Below, piece after piece: positions 13,130 to 21,266 of a stretch of DNA of 64,000 nucleotides. Both the position numbers and the translations under genes were made by a program. Source of the stretch: Mycobacterium sp. Root265 (lineage in GTDB: Bacteria > Actinomycetota > Actinomycetes > Mycobacteriales > Mycobacteriaceae); the NCBI RefSeq assembly GCF_001428895.1, contig NZ_LMJA01000004.1:62001-126000 (forward strand), read 5' to 3'. Under the pieces are notes generated by a model. It made no database searches and was not told the origin of the DNA. It saw only the letters and a list, made by a program, of their open reading frames with translations. Within the stretch, counting starts at the first letter, position 1. Each line of letters starts with the position of its first letter.

Positions 13130-13924
13130 TCAGCGCAGCGCGCCCTCCAGCAGTTTCTGCCACGCGGGCTTCGCGAGTTCGGCGTTGCTCGCCGCATCGT
13201 CGCCGTAGAAGAACGCGTTGATGCCGGTGGTGGTCTGACCGCCCGGTGCGCACATGCCGAACATCACCGCACCCGTGGTCGGTTCGGCCAGCCGCGCCAC
13301 CAGGTAGCGCTGTTTGTCGTCCTGATACACCCGGTCGACGAGACCGACGAAATCGTCCTGCGCGGGCCGCAGCGTGCGCAGGTCTCCCACATCGGCGTGG
13401 TCGAGCCCGAAGGCGGCCAGCATCAGCTTCCACGCCTCGGGCTGGGGGATGTCCCCGGTGGCCGACAGGTGAAAGGTGACGGCCGGTGTGCCCGCGAAGT
13501 GCGCGAGATAGTTGTGCAGCACCGCGAAGTGGCCGGGCCAGCCCGATTCGAAACCCTCGATCTGGTCATCCCAGTCGGCGCTGTCGGTGAACAGCGAGTG
13601 CACCATCCGGATGACGCAGCGCTCGCCGGAACGCGCGGTGACGGTGACCTCGGTGGCCACCGGCGGTGCGTCGTCGCACCACTCGCGTTCGACGTAGCCG
13701 AACCGGTGCGGCGGTTCCCATTGCGTCACTTCGCCGCTGGAGGATCCGTTCGGCCCGAAGTCGAAGGCGACGGCACCGCCCACCTTCTCCTCGATGGTGG
13801 TGTTGGTGAACCAGGCCGTGTTTCCCGGTCCGGTGGCGACGGCCTGCCATACCTGTTCCGGCGTGCCGGGGACCACGAGTTGCATTTCGACCCAGCGCTT
13901 TTCGTCGTCATGGTTCACGGGCAT
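13130..13924 (-). CDS. SRPBCC (AHSA1-like) domain protein
   Basis: START-fold hydrophobic-pocket protein of 264 residues. AHSA1 features appear in the first half (VPGTPEQVWQAVATGPGNTAWFT, VGGAVAFDFG, EWEPPHRFGYVE-like WEPPHRFGYVE). The second half continues with GFESGWPGHFAVLHNYLAHF, a common ending of such proteins, and then an extra 100 residues. The ligand is unknown. ATG 13924 follows AGGAGA with seven bases between and overlaps the end of the upstream HTH gene by 17 bases. The pair therefore forms one operon, probably autoregulated. HTH-plus-AHSA1 pairs are common in actinobacteria; function is not established here. Confidence 0.85.
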   Translation of the reverse strand: MPVNHDDEKRWVEMQLVVPGTPEQVWQAVATGPGNTAWFTNTTIEEKVGGAVAFDFGPNGSSSGEVTQWEPPHRFGYVEREWCDDAPPVATEVTVTARSGERCVIRMVHSLFTDSADWDDQIEGFESGWPGHFAVLHNYLAHFAGTPAVTFHLSATGDIPQPEAWKLMLAAFGLDHADVGDLRTLRPAQDDFVGLVDRVYQDDKQRYLVARLAEPTTGAVMFGMCAPGGQTTTGINAFFYGDDAASNAELAKPAWQKLLEGALR

Positions 13925-14525
13925 GTCGGTTCTCCTGGCTCTCGTCGGGCGACGGCGCGGGGTAGGACGCGACGAACAGTCGATGAGGACGTCCGCGTGG
14001 TGCCGTCTCGTCGTGGTAGCGGGCGGCGAGCGCCGCGACCGCTTCGGTGAGGTCCCTGGTGAAAAAGGCACGATCCGCCGGGGACCGGAAGCGGATCGTG
14101 GTGTCGATGGACAGCGTCGCCAGGCGTTTGTCGGCTTGCCTTGCCGCCTGCCAGATTTCACCGACCTCGTTGACCACCCGCGCCGCCAGCGCGATGAGGT
14201 GGCCGGCCGAGAAGCGGTCGTTGGTGTTGTCGACCCGGGAGGCGACCTGCCCCAGCGCGCTGGGGGACACCACATAGGAGGCCGCGCTGGCGACCAGCAG
14301 GCGTTCGGTCAGCCCGCCCCACTGCCGCTCCTCGGCGACGGCCACCAACCGATGACGTTCCAGCGCGCGCAGGTGGTAGTTGACCTTCTGGCGGGAAAGA
14401 CCGACCCGAGCCGCCAGCGTCGCGGCGGACGCCGGCTCGCTCAGCTCGGCCAGCAGTCGTGCACGCACGGGATCGAGCGCGCTTGTCGCGGCCGCCGGGT
14501 CGGTGATCACCTCGATCTCGACCAT
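13908..14525 (-). CDS. ArsR-type winged-helix regulator
   Basis: Transcription regulator of 205 residues. The N-terminal winged helix-turn-helix reads LDPVRARLLAELSEPASAATLA then RVGLSRQKVNYHLRALERHRLVAVAEER, with the recognition helix around residues 42-58. The C-terminal 110 residues (FSAGHLIALAARVVNEVGEIW) are helical and probably mediate dimerisation or ligand sensing. There is no metal-binding Cys cluster, so it is not a classical metal sensor. It is the first gene of an operon with the SRPBCC protein. A perfect palindrome over its promoter points to autorepression. Confidence 0.87.
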   Translation of the reverse strand: MVEIEVITDPAAATSALDPVRARLLAELSEPASAATLAARVGLSRQKVNYHLRALERHRLVAVAEERQWGGLTERLLVASAASYVVSPSALGQVASRVDNTNDRFSAGHLIALAARVVNEVGEIWQAARQADKRLATLSIDTTIRFRSPADRAFFTRDLTEAVAALAARYHDETAPRGRPHRLFVASYPAPSPDESQENRHAREP

Positions 14526-14531
14526 GTGCCC

Positions 14532-14560
14532 AGTTTGACCTTGACAAAAAATATTGTCAA
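14532..14560 (-). promoter_or_regulatory. Promoter and operator of the HTH/SRPBCC operon
   Basis: On the minus strand a -35 TTGACA (14560-14555) and a weak -10 CAAACT (14537-14532) are 17 bases apart. The -10 ends six bases before ATG 14525, implying a leaderless transcript. A perfect inverted repeat TTGACAA-N6-TTGTCAA (14541-14560) covers the -35 and spacer, so a dimeric repressor bound there would block RNA polymerase. The AT-rich centre stands out in this GC-rich DNA. Confidence 0.75.
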
Positions 14561-14567
14561 GGGTGCC

Positions 14568-14623
14568 GAAACACGCGTACCCGTTGCTCCCAAGGCCTGT
14601 GGAGCAACGGGTACGCGAGTTTC
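14568..14623. terminator. Long inverted repeat after the glucosyltransferase gene
   Basis: A 23-base stem with one A-A mismatch (14568-14590 paired with 14601-14623) closes a ten-base loop; 17 central base pairs (CGCGTACCC... to ...GGGTACGCG) are perfect. It begins 22 bases past the stop of the minus-strand glucosyltransferase gene. There is no clear U-tract, so it may be a mycobacterial-type terminator or an RNA-processing structure. It separates that gene from the HTH promoter. Confidence 0.65.
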
Positions 14624-14645
14624 GCCGGGTGAAGGCGCGGGTGGG

Positions 14646-15875
14646 TCAGCCGTAGTCGGGCAGCGGGCGTTCCACGATGAGCCGGCGCGGTTGCGGTTGC
14701 CGCTCGGCGCGTTTGGCGGCCAGGTAGACCTGCGCGGTGTGGTCGGCCACCGTCGGCCAGGAGAAATCGGAGGTCAGCCGGTCACGGGCGGCCAGTGCCC
14801 GCTGCTGGGCGGCGGCCGGGTCGTCGAGCACGCCCCGCACCGCGGTGGCCAGGCCCGCCACGTCGCGCGGCGGGCAGGACATGCCGGTGACGCCGTCGAT
14901 GACGGCCTCACCCAGCCCGCCTGCGGTCGAGGTCACCAGCGGGGTGCCGGTGGCGGCGGCTTCGAGCGCGACGATGCCGAACGGTTCGTAATGCGAGGGC
15001 AGCACCGCCGCATCGGCGCGGTGCAACAAGGTGACCAGGCCCTGATGGTCCACGCGGCCGATGAACTTCGTGGCCTTGAGCACCTTGTGCTTGCGGGCCT
15101 GTGCGGTGAGGAAGTCCAGCTGGGTACCGTCGCCGGCGATGGTCAGCGTGGTGCCCGGGTGGGTCTTGCGGATGCGGGGGAGTGCGGCGATCGCGTCGTG
15201 CACACCCTTCTCGTACTCCAGTCGACCGAAGTAGAGCAGCTCGGCCGGGCCGCCGTGGGCGCGGCGCGGCGCGAACGGCCAGCCGTCGGTGTCGATCCCG
15301 TTCGGGATGACGGTGGTCTCGGACAGTCCCGGTCCGAACAGGGCGTCGATCTCCTCGCGCATGGACGCCGAACACGTGATCAGCGAATCGGATTCGTGCA
15401 CCAGCCAGGATTCCAGTGCGTGCACCTGGCGGCTGACCGGTCCGGAAACCCACCCCGAATGTCGTCCCGCCTCGGTGGCGTGAATGGTGGAAACCAAAGG
15501 CACATCGAAGAATTCGGCCAGCGCGATAGCGGGGTGGGCCACCAGCCAGTCATGCGCGTGCACCAGGTCGGGTTCCCAGTCGCGCAGCGTCAGCCCGGAG
15601 CGCACCATGGCGTGTCCCATGGCCATCGTCCAGGCCATCATGTCTGTGCCGAAGGTGAATTCGTGCGGGTCCTGGGCGGCGGCGATGACGCGCACGCCCT
15701 CGGTGACCTCGTCGGTCGACGGGTGGGTGCTCGGGTCGGTGCCGGTGGGCCGGCGCGAGAGCACCACCACCTCATGGCCGGCCATCACGAGTTCGGTGGC
15801 CAGGTGGTGCACGTGGCGGCCGAGGCCGCCGATGATCACCGGTGGGTACTCCCACGACACCATGAGGATCTTCAC
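14646..15875 (-). CDS. GT4 alpha-glucosyltransferase of MGLP/glycogen synthesis (Rv3032-like)
   Basis: Retaining GT-B glycosyltransferase of 409 residues in the cytosol. The N-terminal domain starts KILMVSWEYPPVIIGGLGRHV, with the glycine-rich glycogen-synthase-like GGLGRH loop. HDWLVAHPAI and STIHATEAGRHSGW follow. The C-terminal nucleotide-sugar site holds FGRLEYEKGVHD, and the EX7E motif lies in PSHYEPFGIVALEA. M. tuberculosis Rv3032 elongates alpha-1,4-glucan chains of 6-O-methylglucose lipopolysaccharide and contributes to glycogen. The start is GTG 15875 (GTG-AAG-ATC-CTC-ATG). It lies 25 bases after the GH57 gene on the same strand and probably shares its transcript. Confidence 0.93.
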   Translation of the reverse strand: MKILMVSWEYPPVIIGGLGRHVHHLATELVMAGHEVVVLSRRPTGTDPSTHPSTDEVTEGVRVIAAAQDPHEFTFGTDMMAWTMAMGHAMVRSGLTLRDWEPDLVHAHDWLVAHPAIALAEFFDVPLVSTIHATEAGRHSGWVSGPVSRQVHALESWLVHESDSLITCSASMREEIDALFGPGLSETTVIPNGIDTDGWPFAPRRAHGGPAELLYFGRLEYEKGVHDAIAALPRIRKTHPGTTLTIAGDGTQLDFLTAQARKHKVLKATKFIGRVDHQGLVTLLHRADAAVLPSHYEPFGIVALEAAATGTPLVTSTAGGLGEAVIDGVTGMSCPPRDVAGLATAVRGVLDDPAAAQQRALAARDRLTSDFSWPTVADHTAQVYLAAKRAERQPQPRRLIVERPLPDYG

Positions 15876-15900
15876 GTGCACGCACCTTCGACGGACGGGG

Positions 15901-17499
15901 TCATCGGGGGAGCCGCCTGGCGTCCAGGGCGCCGAACAGCCCGTCGGCGCGGTTCCAGTCGCCGGCCAGCCGCTGCGCCTGCTCGCGCCGCCCGGAGGCC
16001 AGCGCCGCCGAGATCTCCCGGGTGGCATGGGCGTGCAGATGGGCGCGGTAGCGGGCGTATTCGGCGGCGGAGTCCTTGCTGACCATGAACGGCCAGTCAC
16101 TGGACACCGTCAGCAGGGTCTCGCGCAGGATCTGGTCGGCCACCAGATCGCGCGACGCGCCGGGCCCGCGGTGGGCCAGCGCCTTGTCCACCGCCGACAG
16201 CGCGGTGTCGACGACCTCGGCGTTGAGTTGCACCAGATCGGACACCTTCTCGCCGTTCCAGACCTGCCAGTCCTTGCCCGAACCCCAAGAGCTGGGCGGC
16301 AATTCGACCGCAGGGCCGACGAATCCGGCCTCGATGGCGTCGGAAAGGGTGCCCACCCGGATACCGGCCTCGGGCAGCGCGCGCAGCAGTCGTTCCAGCC
16401 ACCGCGGGCCCTCGTACCACCAGTGCCCGAACAGTTCGGTGTCGAAGGCGGCGACCACATGCGCCGGCCGACCGATGCGTTCGGATTCCTGACGCAGCCT
16501 GCGGCGCACCACGCCGACGAAGTCCGCGACGTGTTTGTCGATCGCCTTGTCGGCGCGCTCGGGTTCGTAGGGCGCCTTGGCGTCGGAGGGCACGTTGCGC
16601 CCCGTCACCCGCGCGGGCTTGAGCCCGGTGAGGTGGTCATAGGTGTGGAAGTCGCGGTAGGCGGCGTGCCCGGGGTAGCCGGACTTCGGCGACCACACCC
16701 GGTAGCTGACCTGCAGGTCGCGACCGAAGGCCACCACGTCGGTGTCACCGACGGGCCTGCCCAGCGCGGTATCGCCGTGCAGCGACGGACCGTCGACCAT
16801 GAAGTGGCTGACACCGGCTGCGGCGTAACCGGTTTCCATTCCCGGGGCGTACGCGCACTCGGGGGCCCAGATGCCCGTCGGGGTGTGGGCGAAGCGCTGC
16901 CGGGCATCGGCCAGGCCCTCGCGTAGCGCGAACTCGCGCAACCGCGGATTGAGCAGCGGCTGGAACGGGTGCGAGAGGGGACCGCCGAGCAGCTCGATGG
17001 TCCCGGCGTCGACGAGCTGGCGCAGCAGCGGACTGCCGCCGTGGCGCCACAGCGTGGTGAAGTCCTCCAGGGCCTCGGTGGCGGCCGCATGTTCGCGGAT
17101 ACCGAACTGGCGCATCGCTTCCGCCGAACCGAAGGTGCCCGCGGCGCCGGTGCCGGTCTGCACGGTGGTCGCTTCCAGTGCCCGCAGCTGCCAGTTGGCC
17201 AGCCAGTGGTGCATGCCGGTCAGGCAGTACGGGTCATCGAGCTGGGCGGTGACCACCGGGGTCATGCCCAGGCTGACCAGGTGGCTGCGGTCCTCGGCGG
17301 CCAGCGTGCGCAGCACCCGCATGAGCGGCAGATAGGCCGCCGCCCAGGACTGGTACAGCCATTCCTCGCCGACGGGCCAGCGGCCGTGGTGGGCCAGCCA
17401 GGGCAGGTGCGTGTGCAGCACCAGCGTGAACATGCCGGGGGACTCCGGCACAGATTCCGGCGGGCGGGAGCGCAGCGACTGGGGAAGTGATCGCGTCAC
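15901..17499 (-). CDS. GH57 alpha-1,4-glucan branching enzyme (Rv3031-like)
   Basis: Glycoside hydrolase family 57 protein of 532 residues that would introduce alpha-1,6 branches into the MGLP glucan. The N-terminal (beta/alpha)7 barrel starts TLVLHTHLPWLAHHGRWPVGEEW, the family histidine motif. GIWAPECAYAPGMET carries the nucleophile Glu of motif 3, and AFDTELFGHWWYEGP carries the acid Asp of motif 4. Helical GH57 C-terminal regions follow. GTG 17499 overlaps the TGA of the upstream methyltransferase in a GTGA junction, so the two are coupled. Length agrees with the M. tuberculosis protein (about 526 residues). Confidence 0.93.
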   Translation of the reverse strand: MTRSLPQSLRSRPPESVPESPGMFTLVLHTHLPWLAHHGRWPVGEEWLYQSWAAAYLPLMRVLRTLAAEDRSHLVSLGMTPVVTAQLDDPYCLTGMHHWLANWQLRALEATTVQTGTGAAGTFGSAEAMRQFGIREHAAATEALEDFTTLWRHGGSPLLRQLVDAGTIELLGGPLSHPFQPLLNPRLREFALREGLADARQRFAHTPTGIWAPECAYAPGMETGYAAAGVSHFMVDGPSLHGDTALGRPVGDTDVVAFGRDLQVSYRVWSPKSGYPGHAAYRDFHTYDHLTGLKPARVTGRNVPSDAKAPYEPERADKAIDKHVADFVGVVRRRLRQESERIGRPAHVVAAFDTELFGHWWYEGPRWLERLLRALPEAGIRVGTLSDAIEAGFVGPAVELPPSSWGSGKDWQVWNGEKVSDLVQLNAEVVDTALSAVDKALAHRGPGASRDLVADQILRETLLTVSSDWPFMVSKDSAAEYARYRAHLHAHATREISAALASGRREQAQRLAGDWNRADGLFGALDARRLPR

Positions 17500-18281
17500 G
17501 GCAGCACCGCGATGGCCACCAGATCCAGGCTGTCGTCGATTCGGCTTTCCTTCGCGTCGAGCAGATCGAAATCCTCGGCGCGCACCGCGGCGACGTCGGC
17601 GAGCAACTCCTGCGACCACGGCGCATCCGCAACCGCGCGGTCGATCTGGGCCGCAATGATGGAACCGCCGTGGCGGGCGTCGCGTTCGGCCAGTGCGGTG
17701 CCGTGGAAAACCCCGAGCATGGCCTCGACGCGGAAGCCGCCCTGCTCCAGCAGTTCGGTGAGTTCGTCGGCGTTCAGTTCCCGGGTGTGGAACGGGTTGA
17801 GCGGGGTGTCACGGCCCGGTGAGAAGGTGATGCGATTCGGCGTGGACATCAGCAGCACCCCGCCCGGGCGCAGCACGCGGGCGCATTCGGTGACGAACTG
17901 GCCCTGGTCCCACAGATGCTCGATCACCTGGAAGTTGACCACCACATCCACCGAGCCATCGGCTAATGGCAGGTCTGCGAGGTTGCCCAGGTGCATCTGC
18001 ACCCGCGGATACTTCGCGCGGATGTGCGCGACGGCCTGCTCGTCGTAATCCACCCCGGTGACACTGCGCGCGACGGCGGCGATCAGATCGGCGCCGTACC
18101 CCTCGCCGGGGCCGGCCTCCAGCACGTCGCGACCGGCGCAGCGGTCGGCGAGTCGCTGATAGACGACCTCGTGGCGGCGGAACCAGTAGTTCTCCTCGGC
18201 CAGGCCGGGGATGGTGCGCTCGCCGGTCAGGGGCAGGGGATCGCCCGGGCCAGCGCTGTCGACGGAACCGATTGTGCTCAT
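17496..18281 (-). CDS. SAM-dependent methyltransferase of the MGLP cluster (Rv3030-like)
   Basis: Methyltransferase of 261 residues. SAM motif I is VLEAGPGEGYGADLIA (about 52-67), followed by VTGVDYDEQAVAHIRAKYP, NFQVIEHLWDQ (motif IV) and RVLRPGGVLLMSTPNR. The M. tuberculosis counterpart lies in the same three-gene block and is a candidate sugar O-methyltransferase of methylglucose lipopolysaccharide. It is the first gene of the block methyltransferase, GH57, GT4. ATG 18281 is chosen because the product then starts at the conserved region and a TAGCCT -10 element ends eight bases upstream; no Shine-Dalgarno sequence is seen. Confidence 0.9.
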   Translation of the reverse strand: MSTIGSVDSAGPGDPLPLTGERTIPGLAEENYWFRRHEVVYQRLADRCAGRDVLEAGPGEGYGADLIAAVARSVTGVDYDEQAVAHIRAKYPRVQMHLGNLADLPLADGSVDVVVNFQVIEHLWDQGQFVTECARVLRPGGVLLMSTPNRITFSPGRDTPLNPFHTRELNADELTELLEQGGFRVEAMLGVFHGTALAERDARHGGSIIAAQIDRAVADAPWSQELLADVAAVRAEDFDLLDAKESRIDDSLDLVAIAVLP

Positions 18282-18289
18282 TGGAAGGC

Positions 18290-18295
18290 AGGCTA
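18290..18295 (-). promoter_or_regulatory. -10 element, probable leaderless promoter of the MGLP block
   Basis: TAGCCT read on the minus strand ends eight bases before ATG 18281, so transcription would begin at or next to the start codon of the first gene of the MGLP block. Confidence 0.5.
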
Positions 18296-18389
18296 ACCCG
18301 TAATGGCCGGTTCGCGAACGGATGCCCTGGCGACCGTGGGGTCTGAGCGAACCAACCAACGGGTTATGGTGTCCATGCGTGCCGTCAAA

Positions 18390-18405
18390 GTTACCCGCGA
18401 GTAAC
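18390..18405. promoter_or_regulatory. Palindrome upstream of etfB
   Basis: GTTAC-CCGCGA-GTAAC forms a 16-base dyad about 75 bases before etfB and 110 bases from the divergent MGLP promoter. It resembles TetR-family operators of mycobacterial lipid genes in size and GTAAC half-site form, but no regulator can be named. A short hairpin AGGCCGG-CTG-CCGGCCT (18438-18454) follows, just ahead of the etfB Shine-Dalgarno sequence. Confidence 0.4.
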
Positions 18406-18478
18406 CTGGAGGCCGTTCGACAAAACGTGATATGCCCAGGCCGGCTGCCGGCCTCATCGAGGAGGACGAACCACAGTC

Positions 18479-19270
18479 ATGACAAACATCGTGGTCCTGA
18501 TCAAGCAGGTCCCTGACACTTGGTCCGAGCGCAAGCTGTCCGAGGGTGATTGGACCCTGGACCGGGAAGCTGCCGACGCCGTGCTCGACGAGATCAACGA
18601 GCGTGCCGTCGAAGAAGCGCTGCTCATCAAGGAGCGCGAGGGCGGCGACAGCACTGTCACCGTGCTGACCGCCGGCCCCGAGCGCGCCACCGAGGCCATC
18701 CGCAAGGCGCTGTCCATGGGTGCCGACAAGGCCGTGCACCTCAAGGACGACGGCCTACACGGCTCCGATGTGATCCAGACGGGCTGGGCCCTGGCCCGCG
18801 CGCTGGGCACCATCGAGGGCACCGAGCTGGTCATCGCCGGTAACGAGGCCACCGACGGCGTCGGCGGCGCAGTGCCCGCCGTCATCGCCGAATACCTGGG
18901 TCTGCCGCAGCTGACCCACGTACGCAAGCTGAACGTCGAGGGCGGCAAGGTCACCGGCGAGCGCGAGACCGACGACGGCGTCTTCGGCCTTGAGGCCTCG
19001 CTGCCCGCCGTGGTCAGCGTCAACGAGAAGATCAACGAGCCCCGCTTCCCGTCCTTCAAGGGCATCATGGCCGCCAAGAAGAAGGAAGTCACCGTCCTGA
19101 CCCTGGCCGAGATCGGTGTCGAGGCCGACGAGGTGGGCGTGGCGAACGCGGGTTCCAAGGTGCTCTCGTCGACCCCCAAGCCCCCGAAGACCGCGGGCGA
19201 GAAGGTCACCGACGAGGGCGAGGGCGGCAAGAAGGTCGCCGAGTACCTGGTCTCCCAGAAGCTGATCTAG
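18479..19270 (+). CDS. etfB: Electron transfer flavoprotein beta subunit
   Basis: EtfB/FixA, 263 residues. With EtfA it forms the FAD/AMP-containing heterodimer that takes electrons from acyl-CoA dehydrogenases and passes them to the membrane quinone reductase. It starts TNIVVLIKQVPDTW. It has the family motif LTAGPERATEAIRKALSMGADKAVHL (AMP-binding region) and the signature VSVNEKINEPRFPSFKGIMAAKKK near residues 179-202, which includes the recognition-loop type sequence. GAGGAGGA (18458-18465) precedes ATG 18479. etfA follows 43 bases later in the same transcript. Confidence 0.95.
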   Translation: MTNIVVLIKQVPDTWSERKLSEGDWTLDREAADAVLDEINERAVEEALLIKEREGGDSTVTVLTAGPERATEAIRKALSMGADKAVHLKDDGLHGSDVIQTGWALARALGTIEGTELVIAGNEATDGVGGAVPAVIAEYLGLPQLTHVRKLNVEGGKVTGERETDDGVFGLEASLPAVVSVNEKINEPRFPSFKGIMAAKKKEVTVLTLAEIGVEADEVGVANAGSKVLSSTPKPPKTAGEKVTDEGEGGKKVAEYLVSQKLI

Positions 19271-19313
19271 TCGCCGATCCCACTCTTCTCTGACAACACA
19301 TAAGGACATATTC

Positions 19314-20270
19314 ATGGCTGAAGTACTTGTGCTCGTCGAGCACGCCGAAGGTGCACTGAAGAAGGTCAGCACCGAACTGATCACCGCCGCCCGCGTTCTG
19401 GGTGAGCCCTCCGCGGTCGTGGTGGGTGCCGAGGGCACCGCCGCGGCCCTCACCGACGGCCTCAAGGCCGCCGGCGCCGCCAAGATCTACGTCGCCGAGT
19501 CGGCCGACGTGGACAGCTTCCTGGTCACCCCGAAGGTCGACGTGCTCGCCGCGCTGACCGAGTCGGCCGCTCCCGCCGCCGTCGTCATCGCCGCCAACGC
19601 CGAGGGCAAAGAGGTCGCCGGCCGGCTGGCCGCGCGTCTGGGCTCGGGCCTGCTGGTCGACGTCGTCGAGATCAAAGAAGGCGGCATCGGCGTCCACAGC
19701 ATCTTCGGTGGCGCGTTCACCGTCGACGCCCAGGCCACCGGTGAACTCCCCGTGATCACCGTGCGCCCGGGTGCCGTCGAGGCCGCCCCGGCCGACGGTG
19801 CCGGCGAGGTCGTCTCCGTCGAGGTTCCGGCGCAGGCCGAAAATGCGACGAAGATCACGTCCCGCGAACCCGTCGTGGCGGGTGACCGTCCGGAGCTCAC
19901 CGAGGCCAGCGTCGTGGTCGCCGGTGGCCGTGGTGTCGGTAGCGAGGAGAACTTCAAGGTCGTCGAGGAGCTCGCCGATTCGCTCGGTGCCGCCGTCGGC
20001 GCCTCGCGTGCCGCCGTGGACTCCGGCTACTACGCCGGTCAGTTCCAGGTCGGTCAGACCGGTAAGACGGTCTCCCCGCAGCTGTACATCGCGCTGGGCA
20101 TCTCCGGTGCCATCCAGCACCGCGCCGGTATGCAGACGTCCAAGACCATCATCGCGGTCAACAAGGACGAAGAGGCGCCGATTTTCGAGATCGCCGATCT
20201 CGGCATCGTCGGCGACCTGTTCAAGGTCACCCCGCAGCTGACCGAGGCGGTCAAGGCCCGCAAGGGTTAA
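19314..20270 (+). CDS. etfA: Electron transfer flavoprotein alpha subunit
   Basis: EtfA/FixB, 318 residues. The N-terminal half is an HUP-like domain ([21 protein letters not shown]). The C-terminal FAD-binding half has [39 protein letters not shown] (about 202-240), [24 protein letters not shown] (FAD-pyrophosphate loop) and [13 protein letters not shown]. All family signature residues appear intact. It is the second gene of the etfBA operon, with AAGGACA upstream of the ATG and a strong terminator after the stop. Confidence 0.95.
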   Translation: MAEVLVLVEHAEGALKKVSTELITAARVLGEPSAVVVGAEGTAAALTDGLKAAGAAKIYVAESADVDSFLVTPKVDVLAALTESAAPAAVVIAANAEGKEVAGRLAARLGSGLLVDVVEIKEGGIGVHSIFGGAFTVDAQATGELPVITVRPGAVEAAPADGAGEVVSVEVPAQAENATKITSREPVVAGDRPELTEASVVVAGGRGVGSEENFKVVEELADSLGAAVGASRAAVDSGYYAGQFQVGQTGKTVSPQLYIALGISGAIQHRAGMQTSKTIIAVNKDEEAPIFEIADLGIVGDLFKVTPQLTEAVKARKG

Positions 20271-20293
20271 TCCCGCTCTCTGCAGCTCGGAAG

Positions 20294-20324
20294 GCGCCCC
20301 GGAACACATGTTCCGGGGCGCTTT
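20294..20324 (+). terminator. Rho-independent-type terminator after etfBA
   Basis: A perfect 12-base stem GCGCCCCGGAAC (20294-20305) and GTTCCGGGGCGC (20310-20321) closes a four-base loop and is followed by TTT. It lies 23 bases past the etfA stop. Confidence 0.85.
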
Positions 20325-20414
20325 CGCGTGCTGTGCGTGCTGTTCACGCACCGTGCACGGACACGTCACGCCCCTGATGCCGCCCGGAGACCCGCAGGCG
20401 CGACCGTGCTCAGC

Positions 20415-21266
20415 ATGAGCACCGCATCTGTACTCATACCGGCTGATGACATCGACCAGGCGACACCCGGGACACCGGGGCCGCGCTACACCCTGCTGCT
20501 GTCCACCGAACCCGCGGATATCGAGGCGGCCCAGCGCCTGCGCCACGATGTGTTCACCTCCGAGCCCGGTTTCGCCATGGCGCAGACCAGCGACGGACTG
20601 GACGCCGACCGCTTCGACCAGTTCTGCGATCACCTGCTGGTGCGCGAGGACGGCTCCGGCGAACTCGTCGGCTGCTACCGGATGCTCCCGCCGCCCGGCG
20701 CCATCGCCGCCGGAAGTCTGTACACCGCCACCGAATTCGACGTCCGCGCGCTGGACGCCCTGCGGCCGTCGCTGGTCGAGATGGGCCGCGCCGTGGTCCG
20801 CGGGGATCACCGCAACGGGGGTGTGGTGCTGCTGATGTGGGCGGGCATCCTGGCCTACCTGGACCGCTGCGGCTACGACTACGTGACCGGCTGTGTGTCG
20901 GTGCCCACGCATCCAGCCGGCGACCTGGAGCGCCCCGGCAGCCAGCTGCGCGGGGTCCGCGACTTCGTGCTGCGCCGCCACGGCGCCCCGCGGGAGTTCA
21001 CCGTGCGGCCCTACCGCCCGGTGGTCATCGACGGCCGCGGCCTCGACGAGATCGCACCACCGGCCCGGGTCACCGTGCCGGCGCTGATGCGCGGCTACCT
21101 GCGCCTCGGCGCCCAGGTGTGCGGTGAACCCGCCCACGATCCCGAGTTCGGCGTCGGTGACTTCCCGGCGCTGCTGGACAAGCGGCACGCCGACGTGCGC
21201 TACCTGAAGAGGCTGCGCTCGGTATCGCAGGCCGCCGACACCACCGAGAGCGAGACCGGATCATGA
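20415..21266 (+). CDS. GNAT-fold N-acyltransferase (Rv3027c-like, OlsB family)
   Basis: Protein of 283 residues of the family that includes OlsB, which acylates the amino group of ornithine using acyl-ACP. Characteristic stretches are AAQRLRHDVFTSEPGF (about 38-53), FDQFCDHLLVRE, LVGCYRMLPP (the LxGxYRLL-type motif), VEMGRAVVRGDHRNGGVVLLMWAGI and YVTGCVSVPT. The product is followed by a PlsC-type acyltransferase with an ATGA overlap, the same arrangement as olsB-olsA. The acyl acceptor is inferred, not shown. ATG 20415 is preferred; GTG 20406 is an alternative. Confidence 0.85.
   Translation: MSTASVLIPADDIDQATPGTPGPRYTLLLSTEPADIEAAQRLRHDVFTSEPGFAMAQTSDGLDADRFDQFCDHLLVREDGSGELVGCYRMLPPPGAIAAGSLYTATEFDVRALDALRPSLVEMGRAVVRGDHRNGGVVLLMWAGILAYLDRCGYDYVTGCVSVPTHPAGDLERPGSQLRGVRDFVLRRHGAPREFTVRPYRPVVIDGRGLDEIAPPARVTVPALMRGYLRLGAQVCGEPAHDPEFGVGDFPALLDKRHADVRYLKRLRSVSQAADTTESETGS

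Noticed and set aside
13794-16082. 762-codon plus-strand frame across the HTH and glucosyltransferase genes
   Set aside because: It runs antisense to two recognised genes, spans their intergenic hairpin and has shadow-type composition.
19206-21188. 660-codon minus-strand frame opposite etfBA and the GNAT gene
   Set aside because: It crosses a terminator and three genes on the other strand; composition is that of a shadow frame.
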